A DNA stretch of 6,408 bases from Candidatus Omnitrophota bacterium. Its GTDB lineage: Bacteria > Omnitrophota > Gorgyraeia > Gygaellales > Profunditerraquicolaceae. This document shows positions 1-4,522 of this stretch, one piece after another (the first letter of the stretch is position 1; each line of letters starts with the position of its first letter). The stretch lies in NCBI GenBank assembly GCA_028715095.1, contig JAQUSM010000066.1:1-6408 (forward strand), in the 5' to 3' direction. The position numbers were made by a program, and so were the translations under genes. The notes beneath the pieces were generated by a model, which saw only the letters and a program-made list of their open reading frames with translations, had not been told where the DNA came from and ran no database searches.

Positions 1-70
1 TTTAAAAATATCGGCTAAGATGAAAGTGTTTTAAGAGCTCAGCAGTTAAACGTTAAAAAGGAGGTTGGTT

Positions 71-373
71 ATGACGCCGGAGAGAATAATGATTGTTGAT
101 GATAACAAGGTATTATTAAAAGAGCTCCAGGAGACACTGGATTTGAATATGCCCGGCCTCAGCGGCTTTGACGTGGCGGACAGGCTGAAGCAAAATAAGG
201 AGACCTCCGGGATTCCGATTATCGCTATCTCCGGATATTTTCCCATTGATAAACGGGGAATACTTTTAGAGAAGCGGAGTATGGACAGGGTCATAAAAAA
301 GCCTTTTGAAATCGCAGAACTGATTATGGAAATCGAAACTGTATTAAATAAGACGGGCGTAGTGCCAGCATGA
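71..373 (+). CDS. CheY-like response regulator receiver with internal deletion (possibly non-functional)
   Basis: A stand-alone receiver domain of 100 residues, against about 120-127 for an intact one. Seen: the acidic pair D10-D11 in IMIVDDNK, the D-L-N-M-P block with phospho-acceptor-like D24, switch serine S54 in IIAISGYF, and the KKPF lysine near residue 77. Aligned with the next gene, the N-terminal 23 residues and everything from D24 onward match, but about 30 residues between them are missing. These would form the end of helix 1, strand 2, helix 2 and strand 3. The frame is kept, which suggests an exact 90-base loss. ATG 71 is chosen because AAGGAGG lies 6 bases upstream; an in-frame TTG at 65 would overlap that spacing. 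No output domain is present. A standard receiver fold seems unlikely, so this may be a decaying paralogue of its neighbour, although the start, ribosome site and frame are intact. Confidence 0.75.
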   Translation: MTPERIMIVDDNKVLLKELQETLDLNMPGLSGFDVADRLKQNKETSGIPIIAISGYFPIDKRGILLEKRSMDRVIKKPFEIAELIMEIETVLNKTGVVPA

Positions 374-383
374 TATCATGGAA

Positions 384-404
384 TTTAAAATAACATATTT
401 TAAA
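384..404 (+). other. AT-only hairpin between the two receiver genes
   Basis: The arms TTTAAAATA (384-392) and TATTTTAAA (396-404) are perfect reverse complements around a 3-base loop. The right arm runs into the AAAAGGAAA ribosome site of the next gene, so the fold could modulate its translation or mark an mRNA processing site. It is made only of A and T, so its stability is modest and a chance origin is possible. Confidence 0.4.
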
Positions 405-412
405 AGGAAAAT

Positions 413-796
413 ATGACTGAGAAAAAAGTTATGTTGGTGGATGATAATAAAGAGTTTTTAGAAGAGCTTGAAGAAACATTGAATCTGAGCGGCTACAAGA
501 CCATTTCGGTCAATGATGCGAATTTAGCTTTAGACGCTGTCGTAAAAAGCTGCCCGGATGTTGTAGTGGTCGATCTTAAGATGCCCAGTAAAACCGGTTT
601 TCAACTGGCGGATGAATTGCGCCGCATTCCTGGTTTTGACCGGATTCCCATTATAGCGATGAGTGGATTCTTTAAAGAAGATTATGGGCCTTTAATGAAT
701 ATCTGCGGAATAAGAAAGTGTATTAAAAAACCGTTTAACCCTTTGGATATGATTTCTGAAATAGAAGAAGCGTTAAATAATGCCGGGGGAGAGTAA
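413..796 (+). CDS. CheY-like single-domain response regulator
   Basis: A complete stand-alone receiver domain of 127 residues, presumably phosphorylated by a histidine kinase that is not in this window. Seen: acidic pocket D10-D11 in VMLVDDNK, strand 3 ending at phospho-acceptor D54 (VVVVDLKMP), conserved G62, switch serine S84 in IIAMSGFF, and K106 in the KKPF motif. There is no DNA-binding or enzymatic output domain, so it should act by protein contact or as a phosphate relay. It is a close paralogue of the shortened receiver just upstream, with which it shares VDDNK, the EL.ETL segment, IPIIA.SG and IKKPF. AAAAGGAAA precedes the ATG. The stop codon is 2 bases from the ferredoxin start, so the two are probably translationally coupled. 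A signalling protein co-expressed with electron carriers suggests redox-linked signalling, which is inference. Confidence 0.9.
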   Translation: MTEKKVMLVDDNKEFLEELEETLNLSGYKTISVNDANLALDAVVKSCPDVVVVDLKMPSKTGFQLADELRRIPGFDRIPIIAMSGFFKEDYGPLMNICGIRKCIKKPFNPLDMISEIEEALNNAGGE

Positions 797-798
797 AT

Positions 799-1002
799 AT
801 GAAAGCTACTGTAGAACCGCAGATATGCATTGGTTGCACCTTGTGTGTGCAGTTGTGCCCTTATGTATTTAAAATGAACAGGGAAAAGGCAATTGCGTAT
901 ATGGACCCTGTGCCTAAAGATAAAGAGGCATGCTGCCGGCTGGCAAGCCAGGAGTGCCCGGTCCAGGCGATTGTTTTATCAGGACAGGATAGTCCAGTTT
1001 AA
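799..1002 (+). CDS. Single-cluster [4Fe-4S] ferredoxin
   Basis: A small soluble electron carrier of 67 residues. The layout matches monocluster ferredoxins of the Thermotoga maritima type. Cluster ligands would be C10, C13 and C16 (CIGCTLC) plus C53 in the distal C-P-V-Q-A-I block. C20 (followed by P21) and C45 (or C46) sit where that family forms a disulfide. The second cluster of 2[4Fe-4S] ferredoxins is absent. The ribosome site GGGGGAGAG lies inside the last codons of the preceding receiver gene, so translation is probably coupled to it. A desulforedoxin-like gene follows in the same operon. The 2-oxoacid oxidoreductase at the far end of the window needs a ferredoxin acceptor, and no delta subunit is seen there, so this protein is a candidate partner (inference). 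Confidence 0.92.
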   Translation: MKATVEPQICIGCTLCVQLCPYVFKMNREKAIAYMDPVPKDKEACCRLASQECPVQAIVLSGQDSPV

Positions 1003-1020
1003 ATTCTAAATTATAAACTG
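995..1020 (+). other. Hairpin over the ferredoxin stop codon
   Basis: CAGTTTA (995-1001) pairs with TAAACTG (1014-1020). The stem continues as AATT (1002-1005) with AATT (1009-1012) around a CTA loop, with A1013 bulged, giving about 11 base pairs. It covers the ferredoxin stop codon and ends just before the strong ribosome site of the next gene. There is no T run, so it is not a terminator. It may affect mRNA stability or the expression ratio of the two genes. Confidence 0.45.
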
Positions 1021-1023
1021 TTG

Positions 1024-1034
1024 AGGAGGAGGTG
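1024..1034 (+). promoter_or_regulatory. Strong ribosome binding site deciding a TTG start
   Basis: The run AGGAGGAGGTG is nearly perfectly complementary to the 16S rRNA 3' end. GGAGG at 1028-1032 is 8 bases from TTG 1041, which supports TTG as the start of the desulforedoxin-like gene. GTG 1032 is in frame but lies inside the ribosome site; using it would add three residues. Confidence 0.7.
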
Positions 1035-1040
1035 ATCAAT

Positions 1041-1193
1041 TTGGCAAAATTAGAGAAAGGCCAGCGATTGGTATGTGAGCCGTGCGGAAGAGAAATTGTC
1101 GTGGATGCCTGTGGTTGTTCGGAAAGCGGAGTATGGTGCTGTAACCAGCCTATGGAGCATAAGGCAAAAAGTAAGGCTAAAAAGAAAAGATAA
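1041..1193 (+). CDS. Desulforedoxin-like FeS4 protein
   Basis: A 50-residue protein with the iron-binding pattern of desulforedoxin and of the N-terminal domain of desulfoferrodoxin: C12-x2-C15-G near the start and adjacent C33-C34 before N-Q-P-M. These four cysteines should hold one mononuclear iron, making it a small electron donor. In the family the usual partner is superoxide reductase, and a superoxide reductase without such a domain is encoded at 2478-2873. Two features differ from classical desulforedoxin: an additional C24-G-C26 pair in the middle, and a lysine-rich tail (about 8 basic residues in the last 10) that could dock to an acidic partner or to nucleic acid. It starts at TTG, supported by a very strong ribosome site. 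It is the last gene of the operon, with a terminator starting 5 bases after its stop. Confidence 0.85.
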   Translation: MAKLEKGQRLVCEPCGREIVVDACGCSESGVWCCNQPMEHKAKSKAKKKR

Positions 1194-1197
1194 CCTT

Positions 1198-1247
1198 AAA
1201 GAACCCGCCGGCAAAACATGAAAAGAAGCTCCCGGCGGGTTCTTTTT
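1198..1247 (+). terminator. Strong intrinsic terminator
   Basis: The arm AAAGAACCCGCCGG (1198-1211) is a perfect reverse complement of CCGGCGGGTTCTTT (1232-1245), a 14-bp GC-cored stem with a 20-base loop, ending in a T run at 1243-1247. It starts 5 bases after the desulforedoxin-like gene and closes the receiver-ferredoxin operon. Confidence 0.9.
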
Positions 1248-1262
1248 AAGTTCCTTCCCTGT

Positions 1263-1369
1263 TTTTGTCCTGCCGCAGTAATTAATTATAAGTAGAAAAA
1301 AGTCAATTTAAAGTGGTTTCTTCCAATAGCCGGTTTTTTCATTTCAGGTATGATTAAAGCAGGACAAAA
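1263..1369. repeat. 11-bp inverted repeat flanking the hemerythrin leader
   Basis: TTTTGTCCTGC (1263-1273) and GCAGGACAAAA (1359-1369) are exact reverse complements 85 bases apart. The left arm overlaps the putative -35 element and the right arm touches the AAAAGGAGG ribosome site of the hemerythrin-like gene. They could be paired operator sites, or a long-range RNA stem in any transcript started upstream. Confidence 0.5.
1265..1292 (+). promoter_or_regulatory. Putative sigma70-type promoter for the hemerythrin-led unit
   Basis: TTGTCC (1265-1270, 4 of 6 matches to TTGACA) and TATAAG (1287-1292, 5 of 6 to TATAAT) are 16 bases apart, just after the terminator and upstream of the hemerythrin-like gene. 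This would give a leader of roughly 75-80 bases. The rest of 1248-1378 holds no gene. A weaker -10-like TATGAT at 1349-1354 has no good partner. The call rests on consensus matching only. Confidence 0.45.
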
Positions 1370-1378
1370 GGAGGTTGA

Positions 1379-1960
1379 ATGTTGCCAATAGGGCTTTTGA
1401 TGATAGAGCACCGGCTTATCGAGCGTTTGATAAATTTAATGGATCCCCGGGCCGTAGAAACAGGAAAGGAGGGTAAGATAGATTCCGGTTTCCTGGATTT
1501 TGCCATAGATTTCTTGAAAACTTACGCGGACAAATGCCATCACGGCAAAGAAGAAGATATCCTTTTTAGGACGCTTGAGCAAAAATCTCTTTCGGTTGAA
1601 CATAAAGAGATGATAAAAGATTTACTCCATGACCATCTTAGGAGCAGGAAGATGGTAGATGCTCTTGCCGAATCAAAAAACAAATATCTCCGCGGCGATA
1701 AGAGCGCGCTCAATGATATTACGGGTTATATCCAAAACCTGGTCCAGCTTTACCGCCGCCATATCAAGAAAGAAGATAAGGATTTCTTTCTCCCCATGAT
1801 GGGATACCTGGACAAGCAGGAGCAGTCAAGGATGCTTAAGGATTTCCAGGATTTTGATCAAAACTTCATTCAATCCGTATATAAAAATGAAATGATAAAT
1901 TGGGAAGGCCGGAAGTTTAAGAAAAAGGAGTGCGACGACAGCAAAAGATGTAATGGCTAA
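1379..1960 (+). CDS. Hemerythrin-like (HHE) iron-binding protein
   Basis: A cytoplasmic four-helix protein of 193 residues expected to hold a non-heme diiron site. Such proteins in bacteria bind, sense or buffer oxygen or nitric oxide, or handle iron. Candidate ligands in order are H11 (MIEH), H54 or H55 with E58/E59 (CHHGKEED), H84 or H86 (HDHLRSR), and H128 with E132 (RHIKKED). The pattern and length fit the stand-alone hemerythrin-like family of anaerobes. There is no signal peptide or membrane segment. The last 35 residues are charged and contain two cysteines, C185 and C191. The AAAAGGAGG ribosome site is only 4 bases from ATG 1379; TTG 1382, the next codon, has better spacing and may be used as well. 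It is the first gene after the terminator and putative promoter, leading the stress gene set. The exact ligand set and role are inferred. Confidence 0.88.
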   Translation: MLPIGLLMIEHRLIERLINLMDPRAVETGKEGKIDSGFLDFAIDFLKTYADKCHHGKEEDILFRTLEQKSLSVEHKEMIKDLLHDHLRSRKMVDALAESKNKYLRGDKSALNDITGYIQNLVQLYRRHIKKEDKDFFLPMMGYLDKQEQSRMLKDFQDFDQNFIQSVYKNEMINWEGRKFKKKECDDSKRCNG

Positions 1961-1984
1961 GGCGGCCAAAAGGCAGATTGTGAA

Positions 1985-2008
1985 GTTTTAGAGAAAGTTT
2001 CTTAAAAC
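1985..2008 (+). other. Weak hairpin ahead of the ferritin-like gene
   Basis: GTTTTA (1985-1990) pairs with TAAAAC (2003-2008), and AGAA (1992-1995) with TTCT (1999-2002), with G1991 bulged and an AGT loop. It is followed by an A run, not a T run, so it is not a terminator on this strand. It lies 12 bases before the AAGGAG ribosome site of the next gene. Confidence 0.3.
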
Positions 2009-2032
2009 AAAAAAATAAGAAAGGAGAAGAGA

Positions 2033-2485
2033 ATGGCAAATATCAGGAAAGAACTGGTGGAACTGTTAAATTCGGCGTTAAAACTTGAACATGCGGCAAG
2101 GATACAGTATTTAGCCCACGCGGAGATGATAAAAGGCCAGAATGCGGAAAAGCTCATTGAGCGGCTTAAAGAAATCGCTTCAGATGAAGAAAAGCATGAG
2201 GGGCAATTTCGCAATCTGATTGGAAATTATCTTGGGGCAGAGCCGACGATGGCTATCGCAGAAACGCACCATGGCTTTAAAACCGAAGATATACTAAAGA
2301 TCAACCTGAAGGGTGAAAAAGAGGCTATTGATTTGTATAAGCAGATTTATCAGAAGGTATGCGAGAACAAGGAAGAGTTCCGGTATGAATTTGAGACTTT
2401 AGAGCATGAGATCCGCCATGTGATAGTTGATGAACAGGAGCATGTAGCGGAGTTAGCTGTTTTACAAGGAGGTCTAAATGGCTGA
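2033..2485 (+). CDS. Bacterioferritin-type ferritin-like diiron protein
   Basis: A four-helix ferritin-like protein of 150 residues. The likely diiron ligands align with those of bacterioferritin: E19 (LEHAARIQY), E52 and H55 (DEEKH), E95 (KGEKEA), and E134 and H137 (DEQEH). Such proteins oxidise and store Fe(II) with oxygen or peroxide and so limit Fenton damage. The residue after E52, the heme-ligand methionine in E. coli bacterioferritin, is E53 here, so heme binding in the usual way is not expected. A Dps-like or rubrerythrin-related peroxidase role cannot be excluded, but there is no rubredoxin domain. AAGGAG lies 6 bases before the ATG. Its last 8 bases overlap the start of the superoxide reductase gene (ATGGCTGA), so the two are almost certainly translated together. 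Confidence 0.87.
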   Translation: MANIRKELVELLNSALKLEHAARIQYLAHAEMIKGQNAEKLIERLKEIASDEEKHEGQFRNLIGNYLGAEPTMAIAETHHGFKTEDILKINLKGEKEAIDLYKQIYQKVCENKEEFRYEFETLEHEIRHVIVDEQEHVAELAVLQGGLNG

Positions 2486-2873
2486 GTTAAAAGAGTTGTT
2501 CCAGGCAGCGGATTGGAAGAAAGAAAAGCATGTACCCGTAATTGAGGCACCTGAGAAATCGAAAAAAACAGAGTTTATAAGAGTCTCTGTGAGCGTGGGA
2601 AAAGAAATCGCGCATCCTAATACCACCGAGCATCATATACGCTGGATTTGTGCATATTTTCTGCCTAAAGGGGAAAAGTTCCCTTACGAGATCGCAAGAG
2701 TTGAGTTTAATGCTCACGGTGAATCAACGCAAGGGCCAAATACAAGCACCGTGTTTACGCATCCGGAAGCAGTTTTTTCATTCAAAACCGAGAAGGCAGG
2801 GGCTATTTTAGCAGCTTCATACTGTAATATTCACGGTTTATGGCAAAATTCTAAGGAGATAGCTATAGAATAG
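2478..2873 (+). CDS. sor: Superoxide reductase, class II (neelaredoxin)
   Basis: Reduces superoxide to hydrogen peroxide without making oxygen, the characteristic superoxide defence of anaerobes; it acts in the cytoplasm. The 131-residue protein carries the full Fe(His)4(Cys) centre: H18 (EKHVPVI), H46 (AHPNTTEHH), H52, C116 and H119 (CNIHGLW). The conserved E16 and K17, which gate the sixth iron position in the family, are present. The N-terminal desulforedoxin domain of class I enzymes (desulfoferrodoxin) is absent, so an outside electron donor is needed; the small FeS4 protein at 1041-1193 and the ferredoxin at 799-1002 are candidates. The ribosome site AAGGAGGT (2466-2473) lies within the end of the ferritin-like gene, which it overlaps by 8 bp. 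Peroxide made here could be consumed by the thiol peroxidase module encoded 0.8 kb downstream. Confidence 0.96.
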   Translation: MAELKELFQAADWKKEKHVPVIEAPEKSKKTEFIRVSVSVGKEIAHPNTTEHHIRWICAYFLPKGEKFPYEIARVEFNAHGESTQGPNTSTVFTHPEAVFSFKTEKAGAILAASYCNIHGLWQNSKEIAIE

Positions 2874-2883
2874 GCCTGAAAAA

Positions 2884-3090
2884 ATGATGATAAAGAAATC
2901 AGTAAAACCAAATGTTTTTCTTTACGAGCAGGAGCTTAAGCCGCAAGAGTTACTTGATTATTTGCCTGAAGATCTCAAGAATAAACTTTCCCGTAAAGAC
3001 AAAGAAAGAATTATCAGAGCTTTTTATTTAACGGTTGTGGAATATAAAAATAGATATGAAGAGAAGTATCTGGATAAAATGCTGATTTAA
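2884..3090 (+). CDS. Small hypothetical protein, 68 residues
   Basis: Not recognised. It is a soluble, highly charged, mostly helical-looking protein without signal peptide, membrane segment or cysteines. An N-terminal part (KPNVFLYEQELKPQELLDYL) is followed by a basic stretch (NKLSRKDKERIIRAF) and a C-terminal part rich in Y, E and K. It sits 10 bases after superoxide reductase and 11 bases before the flavoprotein gene, which supports a real gene in the same operon. Two consecutive ATG codons (2884, 2887) are possible starts. No good ribosome site precedes them; the nearest AAGGAGAT (2853-2860) is over 20 bases away inside the superoxide reductase gene, so translation may depend on coupling. 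A role linked to its neighbours is only a guess. Confidence 0.65.
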   Translation: MMIKKSVKPNVFLYEQELKPQELLDYLPEDLKNKLSRKDKERIIRAFYLTVVEYKNRYEEKYLDKMLI

Positions 3091-3101
3091 AGGAGGCAGT
3101 G

Positions 3102-3512
3102 ATGGTTAAGATTCCCGGGGAGATAAAAGAGTTTCTAAAGACGAGTCTGGCTTACGTGGCAACCGTAGATGCCAAAGGAATGCCTAACGTAGTGCCAAAA
3201 GGGGATATCGCGGTCCTTGGCGAAGATAAAATAGTCTTTGCGGATTTATATTCGCATCAGACAAAGAGGAATCTTGCGAAAAATCCCCATATTTCTATTT
3301 GCCTGGTAAATCCTGCCAGTTATACCGGCTATCAGCTGAAAGGGAAAGCCAAAATCATCGAACACGGCAAGGAGTACGAAAAGCTGGAAAAGCAGTTTTC
3401 CGGAGCAGGGCAGTTAAGCCATATAGAGGCAAAATACGCAGTAAGGGTCAAAGTGAATAAAATCATAGATATAGGTTATACGCATACCGCGGATAAGGAG
3501 ATAGCCGGATAA
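3102..3512 (+). CDS. FMN-binding split-barrel flavoprotein (PNPOx-like)
   Basis: A 136-residue member of the pyridoxamine 5'-phosphate oxidase-like superfamily. Seen: the N-terminal helix followed by LAYVATVDAKGMPNVVPKG, the strand and turn DLYSHQTKRNL (residues 48-58) where T54-K55-R56-N57 should contact the FMN phosphate, and the TGYQLKGKAKI strand. Its size and the TGYQLKGKA block resemble the small FMN-binding protein of Desulfovibrio, an electron-transfer flavoprotein, more than true PdxH. That resemblance is from memory. The substrate is unknown; an electron-shuttle or flavin reductase role would fit the redox neighbours. ATG 3102 is chosen because AAAGGAGG ends 5 bases upstream; GTG 3099 is in frame but too close. 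Confidence 0.85.
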   Translation: MVKIPGEIKEFLKTSLAYVATVDAKGMPNVVPKGDIAVLGEDKIVFADLYSHQTKRNLAKNPHISICLVNPASYTGYQLKGKAKIIEHGKEYEKLEKQFSGAGQLSHIEAKYAVRVKVNKIIDIGYTHTADKEIAG

Positions 3513-3526
3513 CCTGACCAGCCTAA

Positions 3527-3643
3527 CATATAAAAGCGGCAGAAAAACTACTGGCTTTAGGCTACAGGAATGTGCTAGATTATAAAGGCGGCCTTAAAGA
3601 TTATAAAGAAGGTAACTTGGCTTTGGAAGGCAGCTTGTATTAG
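3527..3643 (+). pseudogene. 3' remnant of a rhodanese-like sulfurtransferase gene
   Basis: One frame between the flavoprotein and thiol peroxidase genes reads 38 residues to a TAG at 3641. It contains AAEKLLALGYRNV followed by LDYKGGLKDYKEGNLALEG, which matches the C-terminal end of a rhodanese-like domain (the helix after the active-site loop, then the G-G-x-x-x-W/Y-K block). The catalytic-cysteine loop and everything upstream are missing. The frame is closed by a TAA at 3524-3526 and has no start codon with a ribosome site. It is best explained as the stump of a deleted gene, lost between the end of the flavoprotein gene and about 3527. Its TAG overlaps the AGGAGA ribosome site of the next gene, which may be why this end persists. 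There is no terminator here. Confidence 0.7.
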
Positions 3644-3652
3644 GAGAAATTC

Positions 3653-4522
3653 ATGCCTAAAACTATACAGTTTAGAGGAACCCCAATGACCCTTGTAGGA
3701 AGAAGCCTTAAGGCAGGGGACAGCGCTCCGGGTTTCAGGATAACCTCGGAGGATTTAAAAGAAATTACGCTCTTCGATTTCAAGCCAGGGATTAAGGTGA
3801 TTACCAGCTTTCTTTCCCTGGATACTCCTGTATGCGATCTCCAGGTAAAGGAATTTAACAGTAGGGCTGTGTCATTTTCTTCCGGACTTGCAGTTTTGGG
3901 AATAAGCAAAGATTTACCATTTGCGCAGAAAAGATTCTGCGGCCAGAATAATATTAATAACCTCACCCTCTTTTCTGATTATAAATACTCCTCTTTCGGC
4001 ATAAATTACGGCCTTCTTGTGAAAGAGATGAATTTGTTAGCCAGGAGCATATTTATCCTGGATAAAAATAATACCGTCCGTTATGTGCAGATTGTAAAAG
4101 AGTTAACTGACGCGCCGGATTATGAGGATGCTTTAAAAAACTTAAGAGGGATTATAGATAACCCGGAACTTCCCTTAAGGGAAGAAATTCCCTTAAAGTG
4201 CAAGCCATGTGAGGGCGGGATTCCTGCATTAGCCAAAGAAAAGATAGGGGGATTGATTTCCCGGGCGGCCGGTTGGCAATTAGCTGAAGATCCCGGGAAG
4301 GCCGACCGGATCATAAAGGAATTCAAATTCAGGGATTTTGCAGAAGCGAAATATTTTCTTGACCTGGTTTCCCTTATTGCCGAAGAACAAGCCCACCATC
4401 CTGTGTTAACCTTAATTTATAACAAGCTGAAGGTCAGCCTTACTACGCATGCCGCAGGCGGATTAACCGAAAACGATTTTATAATGGCGGAATTATTAAA
4501 CAAGAACTATGAGTCTTTCTAA
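3653..4522 (+). CDS. tpx: Thiol peroxidase fused to pterin-4a-carbinolamine dehydratase
   Basis: One continuous frame of 289 residues joins two enzymes. Residues 1 to about 168 are a thiol peroxidase (Tpx, atypical 2-Cys peroxiredoxin): start like QFRGTPMTLVG, peroxidatic C61 in DTPVC with T58, resolving C96 in DLPFAQKRFCG, conserved R131, and a typical Tpx ending (PDYEDALKNL). It should reduce hydrogen or alkyl peroxides with thioredoxin. Residues about 183-289 are a complete PCD/DCoH domain: CKPCEGGIPAL, GW208, EFKFRDFAEA, then E244-x3-H248-H249-P250-x5-Y256-x9-H266-x8-D275, the full signature with the three active-site histidines. PCD dehydrates 4a-hydroxytetrahydropterin; some family members have been linked to molybdopterin metabolism. 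The linker is about 15 residues. AGGAGA lies 5 bases before the ATG. The peroxidase would remove peroxide made by superoxide reductase; the purpose of the fusion is unknown. Confidence 0.93.
   Translation: MPKTIQFRGTPMTLVGRSLKAGDSAPGFRITSEDLKEITLFDFKPGIKVITSFLSLDTPVCDLQVKEFNSRAVSFSSGLAVLGISKDLPFAQKRFCGQNNINNLTLFSDYKYSSFGINYGLLVKEMNLLARSIFILDKNNTVRYVQIVKELTDAPDYEDALKNLRGIIDNPELPLREEIPLKCKPCEGGIPALAKEKIGGLISRAAGWQLAEDPGKADRIIKEFKFRDFAEAKYFLDLVSLIAEEQAHHPVLTLIYNKLKVSLTTHAAGGLTENDFIMAELLNKNYESF
4169..4196 (+). repeat. Palindrome and tetraloop hairpin at the fusion joint
   Basis: The 16-base sequence CTTCCCTTAAGGGAAG (4169-4184) is a perfect palindrome. TTCCCTTAA then recurs at 4188-4196, so TTAAGGGAA (4175-4183) and TTCCCTTAA (4188-4196) form a perfect 9-bp stem closed by a GAAA (GNRA-type) loop. 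It encodes the inter-domain linker of the peroxidase-dehydratase fusion. No T run follows, so it is not a terminator. Confidence 0.6.

Noticed and set aside
1..34. Possible tail of an upstream gene (a frame ending in TAA at 32-34, another at 16-18).
   Set aside because: Too short to recognise, and two frames are equally possible; no support for either.
183..186. CKPC in the peroxidase-dehydratase fusion as an additional thioredoxin-like CxxC site.
   Set aside because: The residues 183-186 of that protein match the usual C-x-P-C-x-G-G start of dehydratase domains, so no separate redox motif is needed (numbers here are residues, corresponding to about 4199-4210 in the window).
2011..2020. A-rich run after the 1985-2008 hairpin as a terminator for either strand.
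   Set aside because: On the + strand the run is A, not T; on the - strand the T run would precede the stem, so neither orientation gives an intrinsic terminator.
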